Shown here in pieces: positions 23,573-33,866 of a stretch of 43,157 nucleotides of DNA. The notes beneath the pieces are model-generated. The model did not search any database, had not been told where the DNA came from, and saw only the letters and a list, made by a program, of their open reading frames with translations. The translations under genes were made by a program, and so were the position numbers. This DNA is from Parasutterella excrementihominis YIT 11859 (GTDB lineage: Bacteria; Pseudomonadota; Gammaproteobacteria; Burkholderiales; Burkholderiaceae_F), in assembly GCF_000205025.1 (NCBI RefSeq), contig NZ_GL883730.1:17251-60407 (forward strand), in the 5' to 3' direction. Position 1 is the first letter of the stretch, and each line of letters begins with the position of its first letter.

Positions 23573-24754
23573 ATGGAAAAAGAAAGCTCTCAAGGCTATT
23601 TCCTTTACCTCGTCCTATTTTTAGGTCTTCTAAACGGTTTTGGCCCGTTCGTGATCGACATGTATCTTCCGGCTTTGCCTGAGATGACACATGTCTTTAA
23701 AACATCTGCTTCCGTCATCCAGCTTGGTCTAACTTTCTGCATGGGCGGCTTAGCCGTCGGCCAAGTCTTACTCGGTCCGGTCAGTGATAGGTTCGGAAGA
23801 AAAGCGGTTCTTCTTTTTTCTCTGTTTTTGTATCTATCCGCCACTGTCGGCTGTCTCTGCAGCGAATCAATCTGGGTTTTTACTTTTTTCCGCTTTCTTG
23901 AAGGGATTGGAGCTGCCGGAGGTATCGTCCTCTCCCGCTCCGTTGCAACCGACCTCTATCATGGGAGACAACTCGCCAAAATAATTGCATTCATTAGTGC
24001 CATCAACGGATTAGCGCCCATCGCCGCCCCACTGAGCGGAGGCCTCGTTGCCCAAATTGTCGGCTGGCGGGGAATTTTTTTGATCCTTTTGTCCTTAGGA
24101 ATTTGTTTGACGTTAGGGTCTTTGTTTTTTCGAGAAAGTCTGCCTCCGGATAGAAGAAGCGGTGCTGGCTGGAAAAATGTTTTAAAGGGTTTCGGCGATA
24201 TTCTCAGAGAAAAAGGTTTCATTCCCGCCTCCCTTGCCTATGCATGCTCAATGTCCGCCATTTTTTGCTATATCTCAGCAGCTCCGTTCATCATTCAACA
24301 GGAATATAACTTGAGCGGCGTACAGTTCTCCCTCATCTTTGCTTTCAACGCGTTGGTCATCGCTTGCGGCTCGATCCTGTCCGTCAAATTCAGTTCTGTT
24401 GAAAAATCTTTAAAGTTCGGAGCACTTCTTGCATTTTTCGGGGCGGGCTGTTGTCTGCTTTTATATTTCCTTAGTCAGTCGCTCCTCGCTTACCTAGTTC
24501 CTGTCGCCCTGATGCTCTTCGGACTCGGTTTCGTGTTTCCTAGCTCAACCACCTTGGCCATGGAGAAAGGCAGAAAATACGCAGGTATTGCTTCCTCCGT
24601 TGTCGGAGGCCTCGGCTATCTCGCGGGAGGTTTAGCCGCCCCGCTGGTTGGAATCGGCGACATCAAGCTTGCTTCGTTTAGCTGGAGCTTCGTCTTCTTA
24701 TTAGCTGGCCTCCTTCTCATTTTTTTCTGTGATCACAGGAAAACGAGACTTTAG
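23573..24754 (+). CDS. MFS drug-efflux transporter, Bcr/CflA family
   Basis: A 393-residue protein with 12 predicted membrane segments. The N-terminal helix-1 motif GPFVIDMYLPALPEM is diagnostic for Bcr/CflA pumps. The loop 2-3 motif GPVSDRFGRKAVLLFS (about residues 68-83) and the antiporter motif RFLEGIGAAGGIVLSR are present. Proton-driven export of bicyclomycin, chloramphenicol or other small molecules is typical; the actual substrate is unknown. It is the last gene of the MerR-controlled operon, with a strong terminator 27 bases after the stop. Confidence 0.92.
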   Translation: MEKESSQGYFLYLVLFLGLLNGFGPFVIDMYLPALPEMTHVFKTSASVIQLGLTFCMGGLAVGQVLLGPVSDRFGRKAVLLFSLFLYLSATVGCLCSESIWVFTFFRFLEGIGAAGGIVLSRSVATDLYHGRQLAKIIAFISAINGLAPIAAPLSGGLVAQIVGWRGIFLILLSLGICLTLGSLFFRESLPPDRRSGAGWKNVLKGFGDILREKGFIPASLAYACSMSAIFCYISAAPFIIQQEYNLSGVQFSLIFAFNALVIACGSILSVKFSSVEKSLKFGALLAFFGAGCCLLLYFLSQSLLAYLVPVALMLFGLGFVFPSSTTLAMEKGRKYAGIASSVVGGLGYLAGGLAAPLVGIGDIKLASFSWSFVFLLAGLLLIFFCDHRKTRL

Positions 24755-24780
24755 ACCGGTTTCGCGATAAAGCACTCAAA

Positions 24781-24818
24781 GAAAAATCCCGCCTCGGTGA
24801 GAGCGGGATTTTTCTTTA
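24781..24818. terminator. Bidirectional terminator between the efflux operon and tatC
   Basis: GAAAAATCCCGC (24781-24792) pairs with GCGGGATTTTTC (24803-24814), a 12-bp stem with a 10-base loop. It has a T-run on the plus side and an A-run before it that supplies the T-run for the minus strand. It therefore ends both the pump operon and the long murA-his-tat operon. Confidence 0.9.
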
Positions 24819-24829
24819 CTTAAATTTCT

Positions 24830-25621
24830 TTAAGATGACTCTGCGCTTTCTTCCTCAGGCTCATCCTTCTTGCCGAATACTGCACACAGCCAAATGCCGA
24901 CCTGGTACAGAATCACCAGCGGCAATGCCAGCAAGCACTGGGAAAGAACATCCGGCGGCGTCACAATAGCGGCTAGAACGAAAGCGCCGACGACCATATA
25001 AGGGCGAGCCTTCTTTAACTTTGAAATCGAAGTAATGCCCATGCGGTTCAAGACAACCACAATGATCGGCACTTCAAACGTTAAACCAAACGCTAAGAAG
25101 AGCGCCAGCACAAAGCTAAAGTACGAATCAATGTCTGGTGCGAAGTTCACAGAGTTCGGGGAGAATCCGGCAATGAACTGGAACACCATACGGAACACAA
25201 TGAAATAGCAGTAAGCCATTCCGAGGAAGAACATCACCAAACTCGAAATAATGATCGGAGCGGCAAGTTTCTTCTCTTTTCGATAAAGTCCCGGAGCGAT
25301 AAAGCCCCAGAGCTGCCACAGCACATAAGGCAGTGCAATCACGAAAGCGACGAACAGCGTCACTTTCAAAGGCACCATAAACGGTGCGATCACACCGGTG
25401 GCCAGCAGTTTTGCGCCCTGAGGCAAAGCCACCATCAGCGGCTTACTCAGGTAGTCGAAAATCTGCTTCATGAACGGCGACAAGCAGGCAAAAACCAGCA
25501 GAACCGACACAGCCATACGGACAATACGGGAGCGAAGCTCAATTAAATGAGCGACGAGTGTCTGCTCGCGGTCATCTTCCGGCCCGTCTTCCGGGCGTTC
25601 TACCAAATCTTTATCACTCAT
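24830..25621 (-). CDS. tatC: Sec-independent protein translocase TatC
   Basis: Six-helix receptor of the twin-arginine translocase, which exports folded cofactor-containing proteins. The 263-residue protein shows TLVAHLIELRSRIVRM (N-terminal substrate-binding face, about residues 22-37), LYRKEKKLA and FGLTFEVPIIVVVLNRMG (about 180-197). The Tat-signal flavoprotein at 9843-11306 is a likely client. It is the last gene of the operon, three bases after tatB. Confidence 0.97.
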   Translation of the reverse strand: MSDKDLVERPEDGPEDDREQTLVAHLIELRSRIVRMAVSVLLVFACLSPFMKQIFDYLSKPLMVALPQGAKLLATGVIAPFMVPLKVTLFVAFVIALPYVLWQLWGFIAPGLYRKEKKLAAPIIISSLVMFFLGMAYCYFIVFRMVFQFIAGFSPNSVNFAPDIDSYFSFVLALFLAFGLTFEVPIIVVVLNRMGITSISKLKKARPYMVVGAFVLAAIVTPPDVLSQCLLALPLVILYQVGIWLCAVFGKKDEPEEESAESS

Positions 25622-25624
25622 TAT

Positions 25625-26407
25625 TTAAACGCGTGAAATACGGGTTTTGTTAACATGACTGCGCGGCGCAAAGCGTCCGGCGCCGGTCTTGGAAACAGAA
25701 GCGACCTTCTGAGCCTCAACCTGCTGCTTGAGCGCATTGATTTCACGCATTAAGTCGGCAAGCGTAGGAGCGTTGGGGTCGGCCATCGGCGCATTGGCCG
25801 GCGCTTGTCCGAAATTGTAGGAGTCGACAGTAGGAGCCGGGCCGCTCAGTTCCTGAGGCAACGTCGGTTTGATGTCGGATGCACCCCAGTCAAATGCCTT
25901 TTCCAGCATAGAGGTGTCGACCGACTTGTCGAGATTTTCCCAGGCGGCGTTCTTGCCCTGACCGGCAGCGACAGAGGTCGAAGCAGTTTCGGTCTTAGCA
26001 GTACCGTCTACGATGTTCTCCATTGAAAGCTCGGCTTTCGGAGCGGTGGATTCCATCCACTGATCCTTAAGCTCCTTGGAAGCGTTGTCCATCGTGGACT
26101 TGACTTCCTGGCCGGCGGAAGTGACGGAGTCCCGCACATCGCTGACCTGTTTTTCAATAGAGTCGGTTGTGTTCTTCAGACTCGACTGAAGGTCGCTCGC
26201 CATCTTCTTGGCGTCCTCCTGAATCTTTTTCAGTTCAGAAAGTTCGACCTCTTTGTCGATATCGTTTTTAACCTGCGAGACGAATCTCTGGGCTTTCCCC
26301 ATAAGAGAGCCCGCAGTCTTTGCTACCTGAGGGAGTTTGTCGGGGCCGAGGACGACCAACGCGATGGCCGCGATGACCCCGATTTCGCCCATGCTTAAAT
26401 CAAGCAT
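25625..26407 (-). CDS. tatB: Sec-independent protein translocase TatB, long form
   Basis: Single N-terminal membrane helix (IGVIAAIALVVLGPDKLP with the conserved Glu before and the GP hinge), then an amphipathic helix and a long charged tail. At 260 residues it is longer than the usual TatB (about 170); the extra part after residue 130 is low-complexity, rich in Ala, Pro, Gln and acidic residues, and ends in a basic patch (RFAPRSHVNKTRISRV). TatB partners TatC in signal-peptide recognition. Confidence 0.93.
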   Translation of the reverse strand: MLDLSMGEIGVIAAIALVVLGPDKLPQVAKTAGSLMGKAQRFVSQVKNDIDKEVELSELKKIQEDAKKMASDLQSSLKNTTDSIEKQVSDVRDSVTSAGQEVKSTMDNASKELKDQWMESTAPKAELSMENIVDGTAKTETASTSVAAGQGKNAAWENLDKSVDTSMLEKAFDWGASDIKPTLPQELSGPAPTVDSYNFGQAPANAPMADPNAPTLADLMREINALKQQVEAQKVASVSKTGAGRFAPRSHVNKTRISRV

Positions 26408-26428
26408 ATGTACTCAATCGTGTTTGAA

Positions 26429-26668
26429 TTAAGCCTGTTTCTTTTCTTCAGGTTTAGCTTCTTCTTTAGCAACAGGTGCTTCAGCCGGTTTCTGGTCGGC
26501 AACTTGAGCCGGTTTAGCCGGTTCGTCCTGAGCTTCCTTCATACCTTCTTTGAAGCCCTTAACGGCGCCGCCGAGGTCTTTGCCCATGTTCTTAAGTTTG
26601 CTGGTACCGAAAATCAGAACAACGATAACCAGCACAACTAACCAATGCCAGATGGAAAGAGAACCCAT
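26429..26668 (-). CDS. tatA: Sec-independent protein translocase TatA
   Basis: The pore-forming Tat subunit, 79 residues. One membrane helix ([15 protein letters not shown]), the hinge and amphipathic helix [20 protein letters not shown], and an acidic/Ala-Lys tail. It lies between hinT and tatB in the standard betaproteobacterial order, nine bases after hinT. Confidence 0.95.
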   Translation of the reverse strand: MGSLSIWHWLVVLVIVVLIFGTSKLKNMGKDLGGAVKGFKEGMKEAQDEPAKPAQVADQKPAEAPVAKEEAKPEEKKQA

Positions 26669-26677
26669 TTTTTACTC

Positions 26678-27022
26678 CTAGAGTTTTGTCCAAGGACGCG
26701 GGCCGCCCAAGACATGTACGTGAATATGATTTACTTCCTGACCACCGTCATGTCCGGTGTTGATCACAACGCGGAAGCCGTTATTTGCACCCGCTTCTTT
26801 TGCCAACACAGGCGCTAAAGCCAGCATTTTACCTAAAAGCGGCTCTTCTGCTTTGCCCATGACAGCCAAAGAGTCGTAATGCTGTTTGGGGATAATCAGG
26901 AGATGAACAGGCGCAGCAGGGTGAATGTCTTTAAAGGCAATCACTTCGTCATCTTCATAAACTTTCTGGGAAGGGATCTCTCCCCTTGCGATTTTGCAAA
27001 AAAGGCAATCTTCCTTTTGCAT
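26678..27022 (-). CDS. hinT: Histidine-triad nucleotide-binding protein (HinT)
   Basis: A purine nucleoside phosphoramidase of the HIT superfamily, 114 residues. It begins CLFCKIARGEIPSQKVYEDD and ends with the triad HIHVHVLGG. I chose ATG 27020-27022 because GGAG stands six bases upstream; the frame is open to a TTG at 27034, which is too close to that site. It links the his genes to tatABC, as in other betaproteobacteria. Confidence 0.93.
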   Translation of the reverse strand: MQKEDCLFCKIARGEIPSQKVYEDDEVIAFKDIHPAAPVHLLIIPKQHYDSLAVMGKAEEPLLGKMLALAPVLAKEAGANNGFRVVINTGHDGGQEVNHIHVHVLGGPRPWTKL

Positions 27023-27113
27023 ACCATTCTCCAAGTTACTTTTATATTTTTAAAGAATTCAGCCGTCGGCTCAATATGGATAACCCTACCATAGGGTTCT
27101 CATTAACGCTTTC

Positions 27114-27440
27114 TCACGATTCTTTTCGATTCGCTTTTTCGACCAAACCTGAGGTTCCTTCTCTGCGGGCGAGCTCCTGCAGCACTTCTTCAGGACGGAT
27201 TCCGGCCTGGGAGAGCACAACCATGGAATGAAACCAGAGATCGGCCGTTTCGTAGATCAGATGGTCGCGATCGCCGTCTTTTGCGGCCATCACGACCTCG
27301 GTAGCTTCCTCACCGACCTTCTTTAATGCGGCATCGGGTGCTTTCGAAAATAATTTAGCAACGTAACTAACCTTAGGATCTCCGCCTTTGCGGCTATCGA
27401 TGACATCGGCAATTTCGCTGATTACAGGAACTCGTTCCAT
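27114..27440 (-). CDS. hisE: Phosphoribosyl-ATP pyrophosphatase HisE
   Basis: Second step of histidine synthesis: hydrolyses PR-ATP to PR-AMP. A 108-residue all-alpha MazG-like protein with [17 protein letters not shown] (metal-binding Glu residues) and [14 protein letters not shown]. It is separate from HisI, with 11 bases between the genes, as usual in proteobacteria outside the enterics. Confidence 0.95.
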   Translation of the reverse strand: MERVPVISEIADVIDSRKGGDPKVSYVAKLFSKAPDAALKKVGEEATEVVMAAKDGDRDHLIYETADLWFHSMVVLSQAGIRPEEVLQELARREGTSGLVEKANRKES

Positions 27441-27451
27441 TTTTTATTCCT

Positions 27452-27838
27452 TTAGTGATGTCCCTTGCCGTACATCTCTTCCGGAGACTTCAGGACAGGA
27501 GCATTCTCTTTCCAGTCTTTACCGTCCCAGCTGCGGTAAAAGCAGCTTCTATGGCCGGTGTGACAGGCAATATTTCCTTTTTGTTCGACCTTGTAGATAA
27601 CGGAATCACCGTCACAGTCGAGCAAAATCTCAAAAATTTTCTGACGATTGCCGCTCTCTTCGCCTTTACGCCAAAGCTTTTGGCGAGAGCGAGAAAAATA
27701 AGTACCGAATCCGGTCCTGAGCGTCTCTTCCAAGGCTTCTTTATTCGCCCAGGCAAGCATCAGAATCGTACCGTCATGGGCGTCCTGTGCTATCACGGGA
27801 ACCAGACCGTCTAAGTTAAAGCGGACTTCTTCAATCAT
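27452..27838 (-). CDS. hisI: Phosphoribosyl-AMP cyclohydrolase HisI
   Basis: Third step: opens the adenine ring of PR-AMP. The 128-residue protein has the family motifs LMLAWANKEALEETL, TYFSRSRQKLWRKGEESGN, the metal-binding LDCDGDSVIYKVEQ and the zinc cysteines in ACHTGHRSCFYR. It lies 14 bases after hisF. Confidence 0.96.
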   Translation of the reverse strand: MIEEVRFNLDGLVPVIAQDAHDGTILMLAWANKEALEETLRTGFGTYFSRSRQKLWRKGEESGNRQKIFEILLDCDGDSVIYKVEQKGNIACHTGHRSCFYRSWDGKDWKENAPVLKSPEEMYGKGHH

Positions 27839-27852
27839 TCTCGAAACGATCC

Positions 27853-28614
27853 TTAGTCAAGACGGACAGGAATACCGCGCTCCTGCATATAGCGCTTGGC
27901 TTCTTCGATGGTGTATTCGCCAAAGTGGAAAATCGAAGCGGCGAGTACCGCATCGGCATGACCTTCAACAATGCCGTCAACCAAATGCTGGAGATTTCCG
28001 ACGCCGCCGGAGGCAATCACCGGGATCGAAACCGAGTCGCTCACAGCGCGTGTCAGTTCCAGATCAAATCCGGCTTTCGTTCCGTCGCCGTCCATGCTGG
28101 TGAGAAGAATTTCGCCGGCGCCGAGCTTTTCAACTTTCTTTGCCCACTCAACCGCATCAATGCCTGTCGGCGTTCTGCCGCCGCGGGTATAAACCTCCCA
28201 CGTGCCGTCGCTTCTGCGCTTAGCATCAATGGCAACCACAATGGCCTGACTGCCGTAAATCGAAGAGGCCTCGGCAATCAAATCGGGATTATTGACGCCC
28301 GCGGAGTTAATCGAGACTTTATCCGCACCGGCATTTAATAAACGGCGAACATCTTCCGCTTTACGCACCCCTCCGCCGACGGTCAACGGAATAAAGACCT
28401 GAGCCGCAACGTCTTCAATCACTTTGAGGATCAGATCTCTTTCGTCCGAAGTCGCCGTGATATCCAGAAAGGTCAGTTCATCGGCGCCCTGCTCATCGTA
28501 TCGGCGAGCAATTTCCACCGGATCTCCGGCGTCTCTCAGGTCGACGAAATTCGTTCCCTTGACCACGCGGCCGCCGGTCACGTCTAAGCACGGAATGATG
28601 CGTTTTGCGAGCAT
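27853..28614 (-). CDS. hisF: Imidazole glycerol phosphate synthase subunit HisF
   Basis: The (beta-alpha)8 cyclase half of IGP synthase; takes ammonia from HisH. The 253-residue protein has the first catalytic Asp in [16 protein letters not shown] and the second in [12 protein letters not shown], with phosphate-binding loops GGGVRKAED and ASGGVGNL. It is four bases after hisA. Confidence 0.97.
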   Translation of the reverse strand: MLAKRIIPCLDVTGGRVVKGTNFVDLRDAGDPVEIARRYDEQGADELTFLDITATSDERDLILKVIEDVAAQVFIPLTVGGGVRKAEDVRRLLNAGADKVSINSAGVNNPDLIAEASSIYGSQAIVVAIDAKRRSDGTWEVYTRGGRTPTGIDAVEWAKKVEKLGAGEILLTSMDGDGTKAGFDLELTRAVSDSVSIPVIASGGVGNLQHLVDGIVEGHADAVLAASIFHFGEYTIEEAKRYMQERGIPVRLD

Positions 28615-28618
28615 GAAT

Positions 28619-29392
28619 TTATCCTTCGTTATTGGCCTGATTGTCTTTTGCGGCTTCTGTCGCCTCGACTAAATCAAGCGCCTGTGTGAAGTCCAAGGTA
28701 CCTTCGTAAAGAGAGCGGCCCAAAATCGCCATCGTCACGCCGTCGTCTTCAACGGCAAGCAGCTTGCGGATGTCATCCAGGTCTCGGATACCGCCGGAAG
28801 CAATAACGGGAATAGACAGCTGGCTGGCTAATTCGGCCGTGGCTTCAACGTTGCAGCCGGTAAGCATGCCGTCACGGCTGATGTCGGTGTAAAGAATGGC
28901 ATCCACACCGTAGCCTTCGAATTTCTTAGCTAAGTCAGTGGCAGAGTGTCCAGTGTTCTTTGTCCAGCCGTCGGTCATAACCATACCGTCTTTGGCATCC
29001 AAGGAAACAATGACGCTGCCGCCGTACTCACTGCAGACGTCATGCAGGAATCCCGGAGCTTTCACGGCAGCCGTTCCGATCACGACACAGTCCACGCCGA
29101 GGTCGAGCACTTCGCCGACGCGTTCCAGCGTGCGCATACCGCCGCCGACTTCAATTTCAACGTCTTCTGCGAATTCACTGCAGATCTTGCGGATCACGGA
29201 AAGGTTCACGGGCTTTCCGCTTCTGGCCGCATCCAAGTCAACCAGATGCAGACGTTCGGCGCCGAGTTCAACCCAATGACGGGCCTGAGCAACGGGGTCG
29301 GTATTGAAGACAGTAATGTTGGAAGTTAAATCTCCCTGGCGAAGACGAACACAGTGCCCGTCTTTAATGTCAATAGCGGGAATTAACAACAT
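28619..29392 (-). CDS. hisA: ProFAR isomerase HisA
   Basis: Amadori isomerase of the pathway, a (beta-alpha)8 barrel paralogous to HisF. In this 257-residue protein the catalytic Asp residues are in [17 protein letters not shown] and [11 protein letters not shown], with phosphate loops GGGMRTLE and [10 protein letters not shown]. It is usual in length apart from a short C-terminal extension ([14 protein letters not shown]). Confidence 0.97.
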   Translation of the reverse strand: MLLIPAIDIKDGHCVRLRQGDLTSNITVFNTDPVAQARHWVELGAERLHLVDLDAARSGKPVNLSVIRKICSEFAEDVEIEVGGGMRTLERVGEVLDLGVDCVVIGTAAVKAPGFLHDVCSEYGGSVIVSLDAKDGMVMTDGWTKNTGHSATDLAKKFEGYGVDAILYTDISRDGMLTGCNVEATAELASQLSIPVIASGGIRDLDDIRKLLAVEDDGVTMAILGRSLYEGTLDFTQALDLVEATEAAKDNQANNEG

Positions 29393-29404
29393 GATAAATA
29401 CTCG

Positions 29405-30040
29405 TTAAGGATTCCAAGTCAAAAAGTTTTGGTAGAGAGCTAAACCGGCTGCAGCGCTTTTTTCAGGATGGAACTGCGTTGCAAAAACGTTGTCGCGGGC
29501 GACAGCCACGGTGACTTCCTCGCCGTAGAACGTCGTTCCGACGGTCAAGTCTGCTTCTGTCGGTTTGGCGTAATAGCTGTGAACAAAATAAAACCAAGCA
29601 CCGTTGGTGATACCGTTCCACATGGGATGTTCGCGGGTCTGCGTCACCTGGTTCCAGCCCATCTGAGGAACTTTGAGGCGTGCGCCAGTTTGATCCACAC
29701 GGTCGGAAGCAAAGCGAACGACGTCGCCCGGGAAAATGCCCAGGCCCGGCGTATCGCCTTCTTCACTGTGTTCGAAGAGCATCTGCTCGCCCACACAAAC
29801 GGCAAAGAACGGTTTGTTTCGGATCGCGTCACGCACCGCTTCTTCCATACCGGTCGTGCGAAGATTCTTCATGCAGTCGGGCATCGCGCCCTGTCCGGGG
29901 AAGACCACACGGTCTGCTTTCAGAACCTCTTCGGGGTCACCGGTGACCAGCACCTGCGTGCTGATCGGTGCAATTTTTTCAATGGCTTTGCTGACGCTGC
30001 GCAGATTGCCGGAGCCGTAGTCAACGATGGCTATTTTCAT
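29405..30040 (-). CDS. hisH: Imidazole glycerol phosphate synthase subunit HisH
   Basis: Class I glutamine amidotransferase that feeds ammonia to HisF. The 211-residue protein has the oxyanion/nucleophile region [15 protein letters not shown] (Cys about residue 83) and the His-Glu pair in [14 protein letters not shown]. Its start overlaps the hisB stop by four bases (ATGA). Confidence 0.96.
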   Translation of the reverse strand: MKIAIVDYGSGNLRSVSKAIEKIAPISTQVLVTGDPEEVLKADRVVFPGQGAMPDCMKNLRTTGMEEAVRDAIRNKPFFAVCVGEQMLFEHSEEGDTPGLGIFPGDVVRFASDRVDQTGARLKVPQMGWNQVTQTREHPMWNGITNGAWFYFVHSYYAKPTEADLTVGTTFYGEEVTVAVARDNVFATQFHPEKSAAAGLALYQNFLTWNP

Positions 30041-30627
30041 AACACACCTTTTGTGGACGGGATAACGTTGCGGGCGCGGGGATCGTACTCGCAGGCCATG
30101 CGCAGCGCGCGGCCGAAGGACTTAAAGACGGACTCGCACTGATGATGAGCGTTGATGCCGCGCAGATTGTCAATGTGGAGCGTGATGCGGGCATTGTCCG
30201 CGAGCGCCAGGAAGAACTCTCTCGGCAACTGGGTATCAAATTCGCCGATCATCGCGGCAGTGAAATCGACATTCCAGACCAAATAAGGACGGCCCGAGAT
30301 ATCCAAAACCGTGCGTGAGAGCGCTTCATCAAGCGGCACGTAGGCAGAGCCGAAACGTGTGATTCCGGCTTTGTCTCCTAATGCTTTGGCCAGACACTGG
30401 CCCATCGCGATTCCAATATCTTCAACGGAGTGGTGTCCGTCGATATGAAGATCACCGTCGCACATCACGGTTAAATCGATTTGGCCGTGGCGTGCAATCT
30501 GGTGCAGCATGTGGTCGAAGAATCCGATACCCGTACGAATATCAGCTTTACCGGTGCCGTCAAGATCCATCGATACCAGGATCGATGTTTCTGCCGTCTG
30601 ACGCTTTACATCGGCTCGTCTCGTCAT
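30037..30627 (-). CDS. hisB: Imidazoleglycerol-phosphate dehydratase HisB (monofunctional)
   Basis: Manganese enzyme of histidine synthesis. At 196 residues it is the dehydratase alone, without the phosphatase domain of the enteric fusion. Metal-binding motifs are [12 protein letters not shown] and [12 protein letters not shown] in the first half and the repeated [15 protein letters not shown] in the second. It directly follows hisD; the hisC usually found between them in Burkholderiales is absent. Confidence 0.97.
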   Translation of the reverse strand: MTRRADVKRQTAETSILVSMDLDGTGKADIRTGIGFFDHMLHQIARHGQIDLTVMCDGDLHIDGHHSVEDIGIAMGQCLAKALGDKAGITRFGSAYVPLDEALSRTVLDISGRPYLVWNVDFTAAMIGEFDTQLPREFFLALADNARITLHIDNLRGINAHHQCESVFKSFGRALRMACEYDPRARNVIPSTKGVL

Positions 30628-30637
30628 GATGAAATCC

Positions 30638-31948
30638 TTATTTCTTTTCCAGATCGTGAACGCGGTACATGGCGCTGGCAGCGTGGGCCGTCAGGAATTC
30701 GCCGCGGGCAAGCACGTCGGCAATACGGCCGAGTTTTTCTGCGCCGTGTTTGCTGACCTTCAAAACGCTCATGCGTTTCTGGAAGTCCCAAACACCGAGC
30801 GGGGAAGAATAGCGGGCGGTGCGGGAGGTCGGAAGAACATGGTTCGGGCCGGCACAGTAGTCGCCTAAAGCTTCGCAAGTGTAAGGGCCGACGAAGAGCG
30901 CACCGGCGTGGTGAATCTGGTCAATGTATTTGTCGGCGTCCTGAACAGAGAGTTCCAAGTGTTCGGGAGCGATCGTATCGGCAACCTTGCAGGCTTCTTC
31001 AATGGAACGCGTCACGATGATGGCACCGCGGTTATTGAGCGAAGCGGAAATGATGTCTTTGCGGGACATGCCTTTGATCTGACGATCAATGGATTCGGCC
31101 ACTTTGTCGGCAAATTCGGCGTCATCGGTCAGCAAAATTGCCTGAGCCAATTCGTCATGTTCTGCCTGGCTGAAAAGATCCATAGCAATCCAGTCAGGAT
31201 TGGTCTTACCGTCGCAAATCACCAGAATTTCAGAAGGACCGGCGATCATATCAATGCCGACGGTACCGAACACATAGCGCTTGGCAGCAGCCACGTAGGC
31301 GTTGCCCGGTCCGACGATCTTGTCAACGGCAGGAATAGTTTCCGTGCCGTAAGCCAAAGCGGCAATGGCTTGCGCGCCGCCGATGGTGTAGCACTCTTTA
31401 ACGCCGGCCAGGCAGGCCGCGGCAAGAACGAGCTGATTGGGTTTGCCGCCCGGAGTCGGAACAACCATCACAATCTTCTTGCAGCCGGCAACGTGAGCAG
31501 GCATGGCGTTCATCAGAACGGAAGACGGGTACGCGGCTTTACCGCCAGGAACATAGAGACCGACGGAATCGAGCGGAATGTAGCGGATGCCGAGCTTTGT
31601 TCCGTCTTCTTCCGTAATGGACCAGCTCTGTCCGAGTTCGTGTTCGTGGAACTCGCGGATACGTTGAGCAGCCTGAGTCAGGGCGTCTTTCTGGTCTTTC
31701 GGAAGCGTTTCAAGAGCTTCTTTCAGGTCGTCTTCGGTCAGACGGAATTCGGCAACGCTCTTGGCGTCCATATGGTCGAAACGATTGGTGTACTCAAGGA
31801 CGGCCTCGTCCCCTCTGGCGCGGACATCCTGAACGATGGCTTCGGCGCGGCGTGTGATTTCGGGATCAACAGAGCTGTCGACTGCAACAAGCTCAGAGAA
31901 TTTGGCCGCGAAATCGGGCTGCTGTGTATTCAATCTTCTAATGCTCAT
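30638..31948 (-). CDS. hisD: Histidinol dehydrogenase HisD
   Basis: Catalyses the last two oxidations, L-histidinol to L-histidine, with NAD and zinc. The 436-residue protein has [34 protein letters not shown], the zinc/catalytic region [15 protein letters not shown] and the signature [28 protein letters not shown]. It overlaps hisG by four bases. Confidence 0.97.
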   Translation of the reverse strand: MSIRRLNTQQPDFAAKFSELVAVDSSVDPEITRRAEAIVQDVRARGDEAVLEYTNRFDHMDAKSVAEFRLTEDDLKEALETLPKDQKDALTQAAQRIREFHEHELGQSWSITEEDGTKLGIRYIPLDSVGLYVPGGKAAYPSSVLMNAMPAHVAGCKKIVMVVPTPGGKPNQLVLAAACLAGVKECYTIGGAQAIAALAYGTETIPAVDKIVGPGNAYVAAAKRYVFGTVGIDMIAGPSEILVICDGKTNPDWIAMDLFSQAEHDELAQAILLTDDAEFADKVAESIDRQIKGMSRKDIISASLNNRGAIIVTRSIEEACKVADTIAPEHLELSVQDADKYIDQIHHAGALFVGPYTCEALGDYCAGPNHVLPTSRTARYSSPLGVWDFQKRMSVLKVSKHGAEKLGRIADVLARGEFLTAHAASAMYRVHDLEKK

Positions 31949-32586
31949 TCTTTTTTCACCGTGTTTGCAAAAATTTCGATTAAGGGCAGCAGTTCCTGGC
32001 GCTTCAACTTCATTGCGGTACTGCCGACGATGAGGCGGGAGGAGATGTAGTCAATCGTCTCCACCTCAACTAAGTTGTTTGCTTTAAGTGTTGCTCCGGT
32101 ACTCACCAAGTCAACAATGGCGTCCGACAAACCGGAAATCGGAGCTAACTCCATCGAGCCGTAGAGTTTGATGAGATCAACATGCACACCGACGCGCGCA
32201 TAGTAGTCTCTCGAGTACTTCATGTACTTGGTCGCGATTCTTAAGCGTGCACCGCGTTTGACGCGGGCGGCGTAGTCAAAATCGCGGGGACAGGCTACGC
32301 ACATGCGGCATTTGGCGATATTGAGGTCCAAAGGTACATAAAGACCGGCGCCGCCGTGTTCGTACAAGGAGTCCTTGCCGGCAACGCCCATGTCGGCTGC
32401 GCCGTACTGGACGTAGGTCGGGACGTCGCTCGCGCGGACAACCACGATTCTCAGATCCGGATTATTGGTTCCGATAATGAGCTTGCGGGAAGTTTCCGGA
32501 TCTTCTAACGGATAAATTCCGGCTGCGGCCAAAAACGGAAGCGTCTCAGTAAAGATTCTTCCCTTTGATAATGCCAACGTAATCAT
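31945..32586 (-). CDS. hisG: ATP phosphoribosyltransferase HisG, short form
   Basis: First committed and feedback-regulated step: ATP plus PRPP to PR-ATP. At 213 residues it is the short form, which lacks the regulatory ACT domain and needs the HisS-like subunit HisZ. It begins [17 protein letters not shown] and has the PRPP loop region [22 protein letters not shown]. No hisZ is present in the window. It overlaps murA by four bases, so the his genes are transcribed with cell-wall synthesis. Confidence 0.96.
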   Translation of the reverse strand: MITLALSKGRIFTETLPFLAAAGIYPLEDPETSRKLIIGTNNPDLRIVVVRASDVPTYVQYGAADMGVAGKDSLYEHGGAGLYVPLDLNIAKCRMCVACPRDFDYAARVKRGARLRIATKYMKYSRDYYARVGVHVDLIKLYGSMELAPISGLSDAIVDLVSTGATLKANNLVEVETIDYISSRLIVGSTAMKLKRQELLPLIEIFANTVKKE

Positions 32587-33836
32587 GCTTTTACTCTCTT
32601 AATCTTGGCGCCGAGGGACGAAAGTTTCTGCTCCATTTTTTCGTAGCCGCGATCCAAGTGATAAATACGATCCACCGTCGATTCGCCGTCGGCTGCTAAA
32701 GCGGCAATCACGAGCGCAGCACTGGCGCGCAGGTCGGTTGCCATCAACGGGGCTCCGGAAAGAAGATCGACGCCGCGCACCACGGCATTGTTGCCGTCAA
32801 TGGTGATATCGGCCCCCAAACGTTGCAGTTCGGGTACGTGCATAAAGCGGTTCTCAAAAATCGTTTCGGCAACGTGCGAAGCACCCTTGGCTGTCGTATT
32901 GAGCGCCATGAACTGGGCCTGCATGTCGGTCGGGAATCCGGGATACGGAGCCGTGCGGATATCCACAGCCTGATGTTCCCCTGTGCCGTCAACCTCGATC
33001 CAATCATCTCCGACGGTTACTTTGGCGCCGGCTTCTTCGAGCTTCTCGATCACTGCGGTCAGCGTATGGGGATCGCAGTCTGTCACTCGAACTTTGCCTT
33101 TAGTCATCACGGCGGCAACCAGGAAGCTTCCGACTTCGATACGGTCGGAAATCACGCGGTAAGTCGTTCCGTGAAGTTTTTTGACGCCTTCGATTTCCAT
33201 CTGAGGAGATCCGATGCCCTTGATCTTGGCACCCATCTTCACCAGACAGTTCGCCAAGTCAGCGACTTCGGGTTCACGGGCAGCGTTGGCGAGCACGGTT
33301 GTGCCTTCGGCCAGAACGGCGGCCATTAACAGATTTTCCGTGCCGGTCACAGTCACCATGTCGGTCACGATATTGGTGCCGATAAGCTTGTCAGCATGCG
33401 CCGTGACGTAGCCGTGTTCAATAGAAATATCGGCCCCGAGTGCTTTGAGACCTTTGATGTGCTGATCTACAGGACGAGCTCCGATCGAGCATCCGCCGGG
33501 CAGCGACACTTGGGCCTTTCCGAAGCGTGCGAGCAGCGGGCCGAGCACCAGAATGGAAGCACGCATCGTTTTAACTAAATCATAAGGAGCTTCGGTTGAA
33601 GTAATATGCGAGGCATCGATCGTCACTTTATGACCTTCCTGCGTGACCTTGCAGCCGAGTTCCTCTAAAAGCTTAAGCATGGTATGAACGTCAGCCAGAT
33701 CCGGCACGTTCACAAAAGTCATCGGCTCATCTGTAAGAAGTGCGCAAGCCAAAAGGGGAAGAGCCGCATTCTTAGCTCCGGAAGCTTTGATCTCACCTTC
33801 AAGCGCGACACCGCCGGTGATAACTAATTTTTGCAC
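32583..33836 (-). CDS. murA: UDP-N-acetylglucosamine 1-carboxyvinyltransferase MurA
   Basis: First committed step of peptidoglycan synthesis, the target of fosfomycin. The 417-residue protein starts at GTG 33834-33836, with GGAG seven bases upstream. It has [13 protein letters not shown] at the N-terminus, the active-site Cys in [16 protein letters not shown] (Cys about residue 117; Cys rather than Asp predicts fosfomycin sensitivity), and [14 protein letters not shown]. It is the first gene of the murA-his-hinT-tatABC operon. Confidence 0.97.
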   Translation of the reverse strand: MQKLVITGGVALEGEIKASGAKNAALPLLACALLTDEPMTFVNVPDLADVHTMLKLLEELGCKVTQEGHKVTIDASHITSTEAPYDLVKTMRASILVLGPLLARFGKAQVSLPGGCSIGARPVDQHIKGLKALGADISIEHGYVTAHADKLIGTNIVTDMVTVTGTENLLMAAVLAEGTTVLANAAREPEVADLANCLVKMGAKIKGIGSPQMEIEGVKKLHGTTYRVISDRIEVGSFLVAAVMTKGKVRVTDCDPHTLTAVIEKLEEAGAKVTVGDDWIEVDGTGEHQAVDIRTAPYPGFPTDMQAQFMALNTTAKGASHVAETIFENRFMHVPELQRLGADITIDGNNAVVRGVDLLSGAPLMATDLRASAALVIAALAADGESTVDRIYHLDRGYEKMEQKLSSLGAKIKRVKA

Positions 33837-33866
33837 TGAACAACTCCAATCGAATCAGCGTCTTGA

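Noticed and set aside
29468-30142. A 224-codon plus-strand frame over hisH and hisB
   Set aside because: Antisense shadow of conserved genes; the sequence has no recognisable domain.
30908-32050. A 380-codon open frame on the plus strand across hisD and hisG
   Set aside because: It is the exact antisense of two strongly conserved enzymes in a packed operon, has no family resemblance and no ribosome-binding site.
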